Shown here in pieces: positions 1 to 9,054 of a DNA stretch of 10,697 bases (the first letter of the stretch is position 1; each line of letters starts with the position of its first letter). The notes under the pieces were generated by a model, which saw only the letters and a program-made list of their open reading frames with translations, made no database searches and was not told where the DNA came from. This DNA comes from Albidovulum sp. (GTDB lineage: Bacteria; Pseudomonadota; Alphaproteobacteria; Rhodobacterales; Rhodobacteraceae): the NCBI GenBank assembly GCA_030837825.1, contig JAUQYB010000029.1, forward strand, positions 1-10,697, read 5' to 3'. The position numbers and the translations under genes are program-made.

Positions 1-1045
1 GCGCGGCGCGCGACCGGTCGCGCAGGCGCTGCGAATATTCCAGCGTGCGCAGTTCCTCGGCCAGCGCGATGCGGATGTTGGAATCCGAGCCGACGGCGAT
101 GCGCCCGCCGGCGTCCAGCCAGCGCACGCCGTCGAAGATGCCGTCGCCAAGGCTCGATTCGGTCATCGGGCACAGCCCGGCCACCGCGCCGGACCGGGCC
201 AGCGCCTCGGTCTCGGCGGGCTCCATCTGGGTGCAGTGGATGAAGGTGAAGCGCCGGTCCGGCCCGACGTGGTCCAGCACCCACGCCACCGGCCGCGCCC
301 CGAGCGCCGCGCGCACCTCCTCGACCTCGGCCACCTGTTCGGCCAGATGCATGTGCACCGGCCCGTCCGGCGCCAGCGCCACGAGATCGGCGATCGCCTC
401 GGGCGCCACCGCCCGCAGGGAATGCGGCGCCACGCCGATCCGGCAATCGTCCGGCAGCGCCTTCAGCACCGCGGCCGAGGCGGCGTGCAGCCGGGCGAAG
501 CCGTCGCGGTCGGTGCCGAAGCGGACCTGCCCGGGGCCGAGCGGGCGGCGGTCGCAGCCGCCGAACTGGTAATGCACCGGCAGGAGCGTGAGCCCGATCC
601 CGGTCCGCGCCGCGGCGGCGGCGATCCGCCCGGCCATCTCGGCAGGGTCGTCGTAGGGCCGGCCGCCGGGGCGGTGGTGCAGGTAGTGGAATTCGACGTT
701 GGTCGCATAGCCCGCCTCCAGCATCTCCATCTGCACGAGGGCGGCGATCGCCTCGACATGGTCGGGCGTCAGCCGGTCGAGAAAGCGGAACATCAGCTCG
801 CGCCAGGTCCAGAACGTGTCGCGCGGATTCGGCCCCCGCCGTTCGGTCAGCCCCGCCATCGCCCGCTGGAAGGCGTGGCTGTGGGCGTTCGCCGGCGCGG
901 GAAGAAGGATGTCGACGACATGGTCCGCGGCCCGCGGCATGCCCGGCTCAACCGCCGCGATCCGCCCCGAAGCGTCCAGCGTGACCCGCACATTTTCGGC
1001 CCAGCCTGCCCCGGTCAAGGCCTGCCCGGCCCAGAGTGTCGTCAT
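1..1045 (-). CDS. hutF: Formimidoylglutamate deiminase, 3' end beyond window
   Basis: HutF hydrolyses N-formimino-L-glutamate to N-formyl-L-glutamate and ammonia, the fourth step of the five-step histidine pathway, in the cytoplasm. Reading the minus strand from ATG at 1045 gives 348 uninterrupted codons to the window edge; the family is about 450 residues, so roughly 100 C-terminal residues are missing. The amidohydrolase fold shows its metal ligands: HSH at residues 55-57 (in NAHSHAFQR), HMHLAEQ at 231-237, H270 in FIHCTQ, and D321 in VGSDSN. The start is supported by GGGGA (minus strand, about 1052-1056) six bases upstream. The gene diverges from hutI across a short control region. HutF shares the amidohydrolase superfamily with HutI, but the spacing of the HSH, HMHLAEQ and GSDSN motifs and the partner hutG fit HutF best. 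Confidence 0.93.
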   Translation of the reverse strand, partial: MTTLWAGQALTGAGWAENVRVTLDASGRIAAVEPGMPRAADHVVDILLPAPANAHSHAFQRAMAGLTERRGPNPRDTFWTWRELMFRFLDRLTPDHVEAIAALVQMEMLEAGYATNVEFHYLHHRPGGRPYDDPAEMAGRIAAAAARTGIGLTLLPVHYQFGGCDRRPLGPGQVRFGTDRDGFARLHAASAAVLKALPDDCRIGVAPHSLRAVAPEAIADLVALAPDGPVHMHLAEQVAEVEEVRAALGARPVAWVLDHVGPDRRFTFIHCTQMEPAETEALARSGAVAGLCPMTESSLGDGIFDGVRWLDAGGRIAVGSDSNIRIALAEELRTLEYSQRLRDRSRAA

Positions 1046-1116
1046 CGTCGATCCCCGCTTGACGGATAATATGTATGAACATATACACATCTACCATGCA
1101 CATAACAAGCCGACTC
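1046..1116. promoter_or_regulatory. Divergent hutF/hutI control region
   Basis: This 71-bp AT-rich gap separates the divergent starts of hutF and hutI. On the plus strand TTGACG (1059-1064) and TATACA (1082-1087) are exactly 17 bp apart, a good sigma70-type promoter for hutI with a start point near 1093-1095. On the minus strand TATTAT (1071-1066) can serve as the -10 for hutF, though no good -35 is seen at the right distance. Both arms could therefore be controlled by one repressor bound in the middle. This layout is read from sequence; no start site is proven. Confidence 0.65.
1069..1087. promoter_or_regulatory. Candidate HutC-type operator palindrome
   Basis: Two overlapping inverted repeats lie here: ATATGT-atga-ACATAT (1069-1084, perfect 6-bp arms) and TGTAT-gaacat-ATACA (1072-1087, perfect 5-bp arms). 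The element fills the spacer and -10 of the hutI promoter and overlaps the candidate hutF -10, so a bound protein would block both. HutC, a GntR-family repressor released by urocanate, is the known regulator of many hut operons and binds TGTAT/ATACA-like palindromes. No hutC gene is inside the window; it may lie beyond hutF. Assignment to HutC is inference. Confidence 0.5.
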
Positions 1117-2310
1117 ATGCTGCTCAGGAACGCCATCCTCGCCGGAACCGACGCCGGTGCCCCCTACGGGCTGGTCGACCGCGGCGCCGTCGCGATCGAG
1201 GGCGAGAGACTCGCCTGGGCCGGGCCGGAGGCGGCGCTGCCTGAAAGGTTCCGCGGGCTCGACGCGCTCGACCTCGAGGGCCGGCTGGTCACGCCGGGGC
1301 TGATCGACTGCCACACCCACATCGTCCACGGCGGCAACCGCGCCCGCGAGTTCGAGATGCGGCTCGAGGGCCGGAGCTACGAGGAGATCGCCCGCGCCGG
1401 CGGCGGCATCCTCTCCACCGTCACGGCGACGCGCGCAGCCGGAGAGGACGCGCTTCTCGCCGCCGCCCTGCCCCGGGTCGATGCGCTGATCGCCGAGGGC
1501 GTCACCACGATCGAGGTGAAGTCCGGCTACGGGCTCGACATCGCCACCGAATGCGCCATGCTCCGCGCCGCCCGCCGGATCGCCGCCGCGCGGCCGGTCA
1601 GGGTGCGCACCAGCTTCCTCGGCGCCCACGCGATCCCGCCCGACTACCGCGGCCGCGCCGACGCCTATCTCCACGAGGTCTGCCTGCCCGCGCTCGACGC
1701 CGCCCATGCCGAGGGGCTCGTCGACGCGGTCGACGGGTTCTGCGAGGGCATTGCCTTCGATCCCGGCCAGATCGCCCGCGTCTTCGCCCGCGCCCGCACG
1801 CTGGGCCTGCCGGTAAAGCTCCACGCCGAACAGCTCTCCAACCTCGGCGGCGCGCGGCTCGCCGCCGCCCACAAGGCGCTTTCCGCCGACCATCTGGAAT
1901 ATGCCGACGAGGGCGACGCGGCGGCGATGGCGGCTGCGGGGACCGTCGCGGTGATGCTGCCCGGCGCCTACTACACGCTCCGCGAAACCCGCCTGCCGCC
2001 GGTTGCCGCCTTCCGCGCCCACGGCGTGAAGATGGCGGTGGCGACCGACTGCAACCCCGGATCGTCGCCCCTGACCTCGCTCCTCTTGGCGATGAACATG
2101 GCCGCCACGCTTTTCCGTATGACGCCCGAGGAATGCCTCGCCGGGGTGACCGCCCACGCCGCCCGCGCGCTCGGGCTTGCCGATGCGGGGCACCTGCGCG
2201 CCGGGATGCGCGCCGATCTTGCCGTCTGGAACGTCGAAAGCCCCGCCGAGCTTTCCTACCGGATCGGCTTCAACCCCCTTTGGAAACGCATCTTCGGAGG
2301 CCGGCCGTGA
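1117..2310 (+). CDS. hutI: Imidazolonepropionase
   Basis: HutI opens the ring of 4-imidazolone-5-propionate to give N-formimino-L-glutamate, the third step of histidine degradation. With ATG at 1117 the protein is 397 residues ([10 protein letters not shown]...), close to the usual length of about 400. It is a metal-dependent amidohydrolase: [10 protein letters not shown] with H66 and H68, HAEQLSN with H236, and [10 protein letters not shown] with D311. Earlier in-frame ATGs exist at 1075 and 1096. The first lies inside the predicted promoter and cannot be on the transcript; the second would begin almost at the predicted start point. Homology favours 1117, but no clear Shine-Dalgarno sequence precedes it, so the start is the least certain point. 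Its TGA stop overlaps the GTG start of hutH. Confidence 0.93.
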   Translation: MLLRNAILAGTDAGAPYGLVDRGAVAIEGERLAWAGPEAALPERFRGLDALDLEGRLVTPGLIDCHTHIVHGGNRAREFEMRLEGRSYEEIARAGGGILSTVTATRAAGEDALLAAALPRVDALIAEGVTTIEVKSGYGLDIATECAMLRAARRIAAARPVRVRTSFLGAHAIPPDYRGRADAYLHEVCLPALDAAHAEGLVDAVDGFCEGIAFDPGQIARVFARARTLGLPVKLHAEQLSNLGGARLAAAHKALSADHLEYADEGDAAAMAAAGTVAVMLPGAYYTLRETRLPPVAAFRAHGVKMAVATDCNPGSSPLTSLLLAMNMAATLFRMTPEECLAGVTAHAARALGLADAGHLRAGMRADLAVWNVESPAELSYRIGFNPLWKRIFGGRP

Positions 2311-3848
2311 CCGTTCTTCTCTCCCCCGGCGCCACCACGCTCGACACGCTCGAACGGCTCTGGCGCGGGTCGGAGCCTGCCGCGCTCGACCCCGCCGCGC
2401 GTCCGGCGGTGGAGGCCGCGGCGGCGATGGTCGCCCGCGCCGCCGCCGGCGACGCGGCGGTCTACGGCATCAACACCGGCTTCGGCAAGCTCGCCTCGGT
2501 CCGGGTGCCCCCGGCCGACACCACGACGCTCCAGCGCAACCTGATCCTGTCGCACTGCTGCGGCGTGGGCGAGCCGCTCGACGCGGCGACGACCCGGCTG
2601 ATGATGGCGCTGAAGCTCCTCTCGATCGGCCGCGGCGCCTCGGGCATCCGGTGGGAGACGGTGGCGCTACTCCAGGACTGCCTCGCCCGCGACGTCACGC
2701 CGGTGATCCCCTCGCAGGGCTCGGTCGGCGCCTCGGGCGACCTCGCCCCCCTCGCCCACATGGCCGCCACGCTGATCGGCGAGGGCGAGGCGAGCCATGC
2801 CGGCGAACGCCTGCCCTCGCGCGAGGCGCTGGCCCGCGCCGGGCTCGCGCCGGTGGTCCTCGGCCCGAAGGAAGGGCTCGGCCTGATCAACGGCACCCAG
2901 TTCTCCACCGCCTGCGCGCTCGCGGCGCTCTTCGACGCGATCCGCAGCGCCGAAGCCGCGGTCGCCATCTCCTGCCTTTCGACCGATGCAATCATGGGCT
3001 CGACCGCCCCCCTCGAACCCGCGCTTCATGCGCTCAGGGGCCATGCCGGCCAGATCGACGTGGCCCGCGCGATGCGCGCGGTGATGGAAGGCTCGGAAAT
3101 CCGCGAAAGCCACCGCACCGGCGACACCCGCGTGCAGGATCCCTACTGCATCCGCTGCCAGCCGCAGGTGACGGGCGCCGCACTCGACCTTTTGCGCTTC
3201 GCCGGCCGCACGCTGGAGATCGAGGCCAACGCCGCCTCCGACAACCCGCTCGTGCTGGTCGACCGGGGCATGATCGTCTCGGGCGGCAACTTCCACGCCG
3301 AGCCGGTGGCCTTCGCCGCCGACCAGATCGCGCTCGCCGTGGCCGAGATCGGCGCCATCGCCCAGCGCCGCGTCGCGCTGATGGTCGATCCCACGCTCAG
3401 CTTCGACCTGCCGCCGTTCCTCACCCCGAAGCCCGGGCTCAACTCCGGCCTGATGATCGCCGAGGTGACGACGGCGGCGCTGATGAGCGAGAACAAGCAC
3501 CTCGCCACCCCCTGCTCGACCGATTCCACCCCGACCTCGGCCAACCAGGAAGACCACGTCTCGATGGCCGCCCACGGCGCGCGGCGTCTGGCCCGGATGA
3601 ACGCGAACCTCCATGTCATCCTCGGGGTGGAGCTTCTCTGCGCCGCGCAGGGGGTGGAGTTCCGCGCGCCGCTCGCCACCAGCCCCTGCCTGACGCGCCT
3701 CGTGGCCACGCTCCGCAAGGTGGTCCCGGCGCTGGGAGAGGACCGCTACATGGCCGGCGACCTCGCCCTTGCCGCGGGCCTCGTCCGCGAGGGCGCCGTG
3801 TCCGCCGCCTGCGGCATCCGCGCGCTCCTGTCCCCGGCCGCGGCATGA
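2307..3848 (+). CDS. hutH: Histidine ammonia-lyase (histidase)
   Basis: HutH deaminates L-histidine to trans-urocanate and ammonia, the entry step of the pathway. The protein is 513 residues, in line with the family's roughly 510. The catalytic MIO cofactor triad Ala142-Ser143-Gly144 sits in [14 protein letters not shown] at the same numbering as in the Pseudomonas putida enzyme, and the active-site tyrosine is Y53 in YGINTGFG. The C-terminal half holds the QDPYCIRC and [14 protein letters not shown] signatures. The start is GTG at 2307, preceded by GGAGG at 2296-2300 six bases away. The GTGA overlap with the hutI stop, and an ATGA overlap with hutG at the other end, show translational coupling within one operon. 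Confidence 0.96.
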   Translation: MTVLLSPGATTLDTLERLWRGSEPAALDPAARPAVEAAAAMVARAAAGDAAVYGINTGFGKLASVRVPPADTTTLQRNLILSHCCGVGEPLDAATTRLMMALKLLSIGRGASGIRWETVALLQDCLARDVTPVIPSQGSVGASGDLAPLAHMAATLIGEGEASHAGERLPSREALARAGLAPVVLGPKEGLGLINGTQFSTACALAALFDAIRSAEAAVAISCLSTDAIMGSTAPLEPALHALRGHAGQIDVARAMRAVMEGSEIRESHRTGDTRVQDPYCIRCQPQVTGAALDLLRFAGRTLEIEANAASDNPLVLVDRGMIVSGGNFHAEPVAFAADQIALAVAEIGAIAQRRVALMVDPTLSFDLPPFLTPKPGLNSGLMIAEVTTAALMSENKHLATPCSTDSTPTSANQEDHVSMAAHGARRLARMNANLHVILGVELLCAAQGVEFRAPLATSPCLTRLVATLRKVVPALGEDRYMAGDLALAAGLVREGAVSAACGIRALLSPAAA

Positions 3849-4645
3849 CCCCGGTCGAGGTCAGCCGCGGCGACGGGCCGGTGGTGCTGGCGATGCCCCA
3901 CACCGGCACCCATGTGCCCGAGGCGATCTTTGCCCGCCTCACCCCGCGGGGGCAGACACTCGCCGACACCGACTGGCACATCGACCGGCTCTACGACGGG
4001 CTCCTGCCCGGCGCCACCGTGGTGCGCGCCACCTTCCACCGCTACGTCATCGACGCCAACCGCCCGCCCTCGGGCGAAAGCCTCTATCCCGGGCAGAACA
4101 CCACCGGACTCGTGCCGCTGACCGATTTCGACGGCGCACCGCTCTGGACCGATCCGCCCGGCGCGGCCGAGATCGACGCGCGGCGGCGCGACTTCCACGC
4201 CCCCTATCACGCCGCGCTGGCCGCCGAGCTTGATCGCGTCCGCGCCCGGCACGGGGTGGCGATCCTCTACGACTGCCACTCGATCCGCTCGCGCATCCCC
4301 TTCCTCTTCGACGGTCTCCTTCCCGACTTCAACATCGGCACCAACGGCGGCGCCACCTGCGCCCCGGAAATCGAGGCTGCCGTTGCCCGTCTCTGCGCCG
4401 GGGCCGGGGGCTACACCAGCGTCCTCAACGGCCGCTTCAGGGGCGGCTGGACGACGCGCCACTACGGCCGCCCGGCCGAGGGGCTGCACGCGGTCCAGAT
4501 GGAACTGGCGCAGTCCACCCACCTCGCCACCGAAGCGCCGCCCTTCGCCTACGACACCGCCAAGGCCATGCGCCTGAGGCAGCACCTCGGCGCCATCCTC
4601 GCCACCCTGCAAGACCTCGCATCCTTTCCCGGAGTCACCCGATGA
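3845..4645 (+). CDS. hutG: N-formylglutamate deformylase
   Basis: HutG (N-formylglutamate amidohydrolase) releases formate from N-formyl-L-glutamate to leave glutamate, the last step of the HutF-dependent branch. The protein is 266 residues, the usual length of the family. Visible signatures are MPHTGTHVP (residues 17-25), [21 protein letters not shown] (68-77) and the metal-site-like [11 protein letters not shown] (142-152). ATG at 3845 overlaps the hutH TGA as ATGA, and no separate ribosome binding site is obvious, so translation probably depends on hutH. Its presence with hutF excludes the one-step formiminoglutamase route. The name hutG is used in other bacteria for the unrelated formiminoglutamase; this one is the deformylase. 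Confidence 0.93.
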   Translation: MTPVEVSRGDGPVVLAMPHTGTHVPEAIFARLTPRGQTLADTDWHIDRLYDGLLPGATVVRATFHRYVIDANRPPSGESLYPGQNTTGLVPLTDFDGAPLWTDPPGAAEIDARRRDFHAPYHAALAAELDRVRARHGVAILYDCHSIRSRIPFLFDGLLPDFNIGTNGGATCAPEIEAAVARLCAGAGGYTSVLNGRFRGGWTTRHYGRPAEGLHAVQMELAQSTHLATEAPPFAYDTAKAMRLRQHLGAILATLQDLASFPGVTR

Positions 4646-6327
4646 CCGATCCGCGCCACAACACCCGCGACATCTACCCCGCCACCGGCCCCGAGATCAC
4701 CGCGAAAAGCTGGCTGACCGAGGCGCCGATGCGGATGCTGATGAACAACCTGCACCCCGACGTGGCCGAGAACCCGCACGAGCTGGTGGTCTACGGCGGC
4801 ATCGGCCGGGCGGCGCGGACCTGGGAGGATTTCGACCGCATCGTCGCGGCGCTGAAGACGCTCGAGGCCGACGAGACGCTGGTCGTCCAGTCCGGCCGGC
4901 CGGTCGCGGTGGTGCGCACCCATGCCGACGCGCCCCGCGTGCTGATCGCCAACTCCAACCTCGTGCCGCACTGGGCAAACTGGCAGCATTTCAACGAGTT
5001 GGATAGGAAGGGCCTGATGATGTATGGCCAGATGACCGCCGGGTCCTGGATCTACATCGGCACCCAGGGCATCGTCCAGGGCACCTACGAGACCTTCGCC
5101 GAGGCCGGGCGCCAGCACTATGGCGGCAGCCTCAAGGGCAAGTGGATCCTCACCGGCGGCCTCGGCGGCATGGGCGGCGCGCAGCCGCTGGCGGCGGTGA
5201 TGGCCGGGGCCTGCTGCCTCGCCGTCGAATGCGACGAGACCCGCATCGACTTCCGCCTGCGCACCCGCTACCTCGACGAAAAGGCCCGCACGCTCGACGA
5301 GGCTCTGGCGCTCATCGACCGCTGGACCAAGGCCGGCGAGGCCAAATCCGTGGGCCTTCTCGGCAACGCCGCCGAGATCTTCCCAGAACTCGCCGCCCGG
5401 ATCAAGGCCGGCGGGCCACGGCCGGACATCGTCACCGACCAGACCTCCGCCCACGACCCCCTGCACGGCTACTGCCCGGCGGGCTGGACCGTGGCCGAAT
5501 GGCGCGCGAAACAGGAAACCGACCCCGACGCGGTGGAAAAGGCCGCCCGCGCCTCGATGAAAACCCATGTTGCGGCGATGGTCGATTTCTGGAACGCCGG
5601 CGTGCCGACGCTCGACTACGGCAACAACATCCGCCAGGTGGCCAAGGAGGAGGGACTGGAAAACGCCTTCGCCTTCCCCGGCTTCGTCCCCGCCTACATC
5701 CGCCCCCTCTTCTGCAAGGGCATCGGCCCGTTCCGCTGGTGCGCGCTCTCGGGCGACCCCGAGGACATCTACAAGACCGACGCGGCGATGAAGAAACTCT
5801 TCCCGGAGAACGCCCACCTCCACCGCTGGCTCGACATGGCGCGCGAGCGCATCGCCTTCCAGGGCCTGCCGGCGCGCATCTGCTGGATCGGCCTTGGCGA
5901 CCGCCACCGCGCCGGGCTGATGTTCAACGAGATGGTGGCTTCGGGCGAACTCAAGGCCCCCGTCGTCATCGGCCGCGACCATCTGGACTCGGGCTCCGTC
6001 GCCAGCCCCAACCGCGAGACCGAGGCGATGAAGGACGGCTCCGACGCCGTCAGCGACTGGCCGCTTCTGAACGCGCTGGTCAACACCGCGAGCGGCGCCA
6101 CCTGGGTCTCGCTCCACCACGGCGGCGGCGTCGGCATGGGGTTCAGCCAGCACGCCGGCGTCGTCATCGTCGCCGACGGCACCCCCGAGGCGGCGAAGCG
6201 GCTGGAACGCGTCCTCTGGAACGACCCGGCCTCCGGCGTCTGGCGCCATGCCGACGCGGGCTATGACATCGCCGTCCGGTGCGCCCGCGACCACGGCCTG
6301 CGCCTGCCCGCCATCCTCGGCAACTGA
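4642..6327 (+). CDS. hutU: Urocanate hydratase (urocanase)
   Basis: HutU adds water to urocanate to form 4-imidazolone-5-propionate, using tightly bound NAD+ as an electrophile. The protein is 561 residues against about 557 for the characterised enzyme. YGGIG at 51-55 and [14 protein letters not shown] starting at residue 171 are NAD-contacting loops. Cys414 in [13 protein letters not shown] corresponds to the active-site cysteine (Cys410 in P. putida numbering), and [15 protein letters not shown] lies near the C-terminus. ATG at 4642 overlaps the hutG stop as ATGA, with GGAG at 4631-4634 seven bases upstream. It is the last recognised hut enzyme of the operon, and the gene order hutI-H-G-U is not the pathway order. 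Confidence 0.96.
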   Translation: MTDPRHNTRDIYPATGPEITAKSWLTEAPMRMLMNNLHPDVAENPHELVVYGGIGRAARTWEDFDRIVAALKTLEADETLVVQSGRPVAVVRTHADAPRVLIANSNLVPHWANWQHFNELDRKGLMMYGQMTAGSWIYIGTQGIVQGTYETFAEAGRQHYGGSLKGKWILTGGLGGMGGAQPLAAVMAGACCLAVECDETRIDFRLRTRYLDEKARTLDEALALIDRWTKAGEAKSVGLLGNAAEIFPELAARIKAGGPRPDIVTDQTSAHDPLHGYCPAGWTVAEWRAKQETDPDAVEKAARASMKTHVAAMVDFWNAGVPTLDYGNNIRQVAKEEGLENAFAFPGFVPAYIRPLFCKGIGPFRWCALSGDPEDIYKTDAAMKKLFPENAHLHRWLDMARERIAFQGLPARICWIGLGDRHRAGLMFNEMVASGELKAPVVIGRDHLDSGSVASPNRETEAMKDGSDAVSDWPLLNALVNTASGATWVSLHHGGGVGMGFSQHAGVVIVADGTPEAAKRLERVLWNDPASGVWRHADAGYDIAVRCARDHGLRLPAILGN

Positions 6328-6343
6328 CCGGAGGAAACAGGGG

Positions 6344-6721
6344 ATGACCGCCCGGCCGCCTTCCCTGACCGTCGCCGCCGCCGCGGCCGTCGTCTTCGGC
6401 GCCCTGACCATCGCCGCCGGCGGCCGGGCGCTCTTCGGCGGGGCCGACATGGGCGCCGTCGTGCCCTTCGTCCTGTGGTTCAACTTCGCCGCCGGCTTCG
6501 TCTATGTCGCGGCCGGCCTCGGCCTCTGGCGCGGCGCCGGCTGGGCGCCCGGCCTCTCGCTCGCCATCGCCCTGGCGACGGCGGCGGTCTTCGCCGCCTT
6601 CCTCTGGCACGTCGCCGGGGGCGGCGCCCACGAGGCGCGCACGACCGCCGCGATGACCCTGCGGACCCTGGTCTGGGCCGCGATCACGGCGGTGGCCTTC
6701 CGCGCCGGCCGCCATCGCTGA
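6344..6721 (+). CDS. Small four-helix membrane protein, unknown function
   Basis: I do not recognise the family. The 125-residue product has four hydrophobic stretches that should span the membrane, at about residues 7-27, 37-62, 69-92 and 100-119, short hydrophilic loops, and an arginine-rich C-terminus (FRAGRHR). No catalytic motif or cleavable signal peptide is apparent. ATG at 6344 is well supported by GGAGG at 6330-6334, nine bases upstream. It lies only 16 bases after hutU with no terminator between, so it is probably on the hut transcript. It does not resemble known histidine or urocanate permeases, which are much larger. An integral membrane accessory or an unrelated passenger gene are both possible. 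Confidence 0.75.
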   Translation: MTARPPSLTVAAAAAVVFGALTIAAGGRALFGGADMGAVVPFVLWFNFAAGFVYVAAGLGLWRGAGWAPGLSLAIALATAAVFAAFLWHVAGGGAHEARTTAAMTLRTLVWAAITAVAFRAGRHR

Positions 6722-6753
6722 GCGCCCCCGGCGGCGGAAATGCCCCGGCCACC

Positions 6754-6782
6754 TTGAACCGGAACAAAAACGGATCAAATCT
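6754..6782 (+). promoter_or_regulatory. Weak candidate uvrB promoter / operator
   Basis: The gap before uvrB holds TTGAAC (6754-6759) and AAATCT (6777-6782) 17 bp apart, a weak promoter match. The same bases form an imperfect inverted repeat, TTGAACCG (6754-6761) and CGGATCAA (6771-6778), 7 of 8 positions complementary. GAAC (6762-6765) followed seven bases later by GATC (6773-6776) is one mismatch from GAAC-N7-GAAC, the direct-repeat LexA site known in Alphaproteobacteria. SOS control of uvrB would make sense, but the match is imperfect. Confidence 0.3.
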
Positions 6783-6803
6783 GCTGGGCCGGAGGAATCG
6801 CCG

Positions 6804-8981
6804 ATGCCCCACAACAACACCAACGCCCCCACCCCGCGCCCCGAGGTGCTGACCCGGCCCAAGCTCGAGGGCGGCCGCCGCTTCGTGCTCCACACCGATT
6901 TCGCCCCCGCCGGCGACCAGCCGACCGCGATCGTGGAGCTTGCCGAGGGGGTGAAGGCGGGCGAGCGCGACCAGGTCCTCCTCGGCGCGACCGGCACCGG
7001 CAAGACCTTCACGATGGCCAAGGTGATCGAGGAGACCCAGCGCCCGGCGATCATCCTCGCCCCGAACAAGACGCTTGCCGCCCAGCTTTACGGCGAGTTC
7101 AAGGGCTTCTTCCCGGAGAATTCGGTCGAGTATTTCGTCAGCTACTACGACTACTACCAGCCCGAGGCCTACGTTCCGCGGACCGACACCTACATAGAAA
7201 AGGAATCCCAGATCAACGAACAGATCGACCGGATGCGCCACTCGGCCACCCGTGCGCTTCTGGAACGCGACGACGTGATCATCGTCGCCTCGGTCTCCTG
7301 CATCTACGGCATCGGCTCGGTCGAGACCTAGTCGGCGATGACCCAGGACATGGAGGTCGGAAAGCTCTACGACCAGCGGAAGTTCCTCGCCGAGCTCGTC
7401 GCCCAGCAGTACCGCCGCGCCGACGCCGCCTTCCAGCGCGGCGCCTTCCGCGTCAAGGGCGACACGGTGGACCTCTGGCCCGCCCACCTCGAGGACCGCG
7501 CCTGGAAGTTCTCCTTCTTCGGCGAGGAGCTGGAGGCGATCACCGAATTCGACCCGCTGACCGGCCAGAAGACCGACAGCTTCGACAAGATCAGGATCTA
7601 CGCCAACAGCCACTACGTCACCCCCCGCCCGACCCTGCAACAGGCGATCACCGGCATCCGCAAGGAGCTGGCCCAGCGCCTGAAGCAGCTCCAGGACGAA
7701 GGCAAGCTCCTCGAAGCCCAGCGCCTCGAACAGCGCACCAACTTCGATCTCGAGATGCTGGAGGCCACCGGCTCCTGCGCCGGGATCGAGAACTACTCGC
7801 GCTATCTCACCGGCCGCGCGCCGGGCGAGCCGCCCCCCACCCTCTTCGAATTCATCCCCGACCACGCCATCGTCTTCGCCGATGAATCCCACGTCTCGGT
7901 CCCGCAGATCGGCGGCATGTACAAGGGCGACTACCGTCGGAAATTCACCCTCGCCGAACACGGCTTCCGGCTCCCCTCCTGCATGGACAACCGGCCCCTG
8001 AAGTTCGAGGAATGGGATGCGATGCGGCCGCAGTCGGTGTTCGTGAGCGCCACCCCCGCCTCGTGGGAACTGGAGCAGACCGGCGGCGTCTTCACCGAAC
8101 AGGTCATCCGCCCGACCGGCCTTCTCGACCCGCAGGTCGAAATCCGCCCGGTCGAGATGCAGGTGGACGACCTCCTCGACGAGGTGCGGAAAGTGGCCGC
8201 CAGGGGCTTCCGCACCCTCGTCACCACGCTCACCAAGCGCATGGCCGAGGACCTCACCGAGTACATGCACGAACAGGGCATCCGCGTGCGCTACATGCAT
8301 TCCGACATCGACACGATCGAGCGGATCGAAATCCTGCGCGACCTCCGCCTTGGCGCCTTCGACGTCCTGGTCGGCATCAACCTCCTGCGCGAGGGGCTCG
8401 ACATCCCCGAATGCGGGCTGGTGGCGATCCTCGACGCCGACAAGGAGGGCTTTCTCAGGTCGGAAACCTCGCTGATCCAGACCATCGGCCGCGCCGCGCG
8501 CAACGCGGAAGGCAGGGTCATCATGTATGCCGACCGGGTGACGGGTTCGATGGAACGCGCTTTGGCCGAGACCGAGCGGCGGCGCGAGAAGCAGGTGGCC
8601 TACAACGAGGCCCACGGCATCACCCCCGAGACCGTGAAGAAGAACGTCGAGGACATCCTCGCCGGCCTCTACAAGGGCGACGTCGACATGAACCGGGTGA
8701 CGGCCAAGGTCGACCGCCCGATGCACGGGGCGAATCTGGAGGCGCATCTCGACGCGCTCAGGACGCAGATGCGCAAGGCGGCCGAGAACCTCGAATTCGA
8801 GGAAGCCGCGCGGATACGGGACGAGGTCAAGCGGCTGGAGGCCGTCGATCTGGTGCTGTCGGACGATCCCCTCGCCCGGCAATCGGCGGTGGAGGAGGCG
8901 GTCGGCGAGGCGGTGAAGGCGCGGGGGAGGTCAACGGCGGGACGGCCGGGGCAACGGGGCGGGAAGAGGCGGAGGGGGTGA
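6804..8981 (+). pseudogene. uvrB: Excinuclease subunit B, interrupted by amber codon
   Basis: UvrB is the damage-verifying helicase-like subunit of nucleotide excision repair, loaded by UvrA and partner of UvrC. From ATG at 6804 (GGAGG at 6791-6795, eight bases upstream) the frame reads 175 codons, meets TAG at codon 176 (7329-7331), and continues for 549 more codons to TGA at 8979-8981. Ignoring the stop, the product is 725 residues, a normal length. The first part carries Walker A GATGTGKT (61-68) and the damage-contacting beta-hairpin region ([13 protein letters not shown], from about 113). The second carries the DESH Walker B motif (360-363), the helicase motifs (ETSLIQTIGRAARN), and the UvrC-binding UVR coiled coil at about 640-680. 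A restart at ATG 7338 would lack Walker A and the hairpin and could not repair DNA. No other lesion is seen, so the change is recent or a sequencing error. Confidence 0.9.
7329..7331 (+). other. In-frame amber codon within uvrB
   Basis: The codons run GAG ACC TAG TCG GCG ATG ACC CAG. Related proteins, as I recall them, read SVET-Y-(S/T)AMTQD here, so TAG replaces a tyrosine codon; from TAC this is a single C-to-G transversion. No usable Shine-Dalgarno sequence precedes the next ATG at 7338. Confidence 0.92.
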
Positions 8982-9015
8982 GGTGGACACATTGGAGGCA
9001 AGTAGAAGGCGATCG

Positions 9016-9033
9016 TTTTAAGCCCGCTTAAAA
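9016..9033. repeat. AT-rich perfect palindrome after uvrB
   Basis: TTTTAAGC-cc-GCTTAAAA has perfect 8-bp arms and a 2-base centre, lying 34 bases after the uvrB stop and 21 before the HNH gene. It marks the point where base composition drops. It could be an operator for the HNH gene or a junction scar. As a terminator it would be unusual, since the U-run belongs to the stem itself. Confidence 0.6.
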
Positions 9034-9054
9034 ACTGACACTTGGGAGATTGGA

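Noticed and set aside
4549..6483. Minus-strand open frame of 644 codons opposite hutU
   Set aside because: Same compositional shadow effect; the plus strand encodes an intact urocanase with all motifs.
6722..6753. Rho-independent terminator between the membrane protein gene and uvrB
   Set aside because: The stretch is GC-rich but has no convincing stem followed by a T-run.
7329..7331. TAG read as an amino acid (recoding) in this organism
   Set aside because: The HNH and RAYT genes in the same window end with TAG, and read-through there would add only repeat-derived sequence. No recoding signal is seen around the uvrB codon.
6684..8882. Very long open frame on the minus strand opposite uvrB (732 codons)
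   Set aside because: It is the antisense shadow of a GC-rich gene whose third positions avoid minus-strand stops; the product has no recognisable domains and the plus strand clearly encodes UvrB.
7338..8981. Second half of uvrB as a separate functional gene
   Set aside because: No Shine-Dalgarno sequence precedes ATG 7338, and the product would lack the Walker A motif and beta-hairpin; it is simply the distal part of the interrupted gene.
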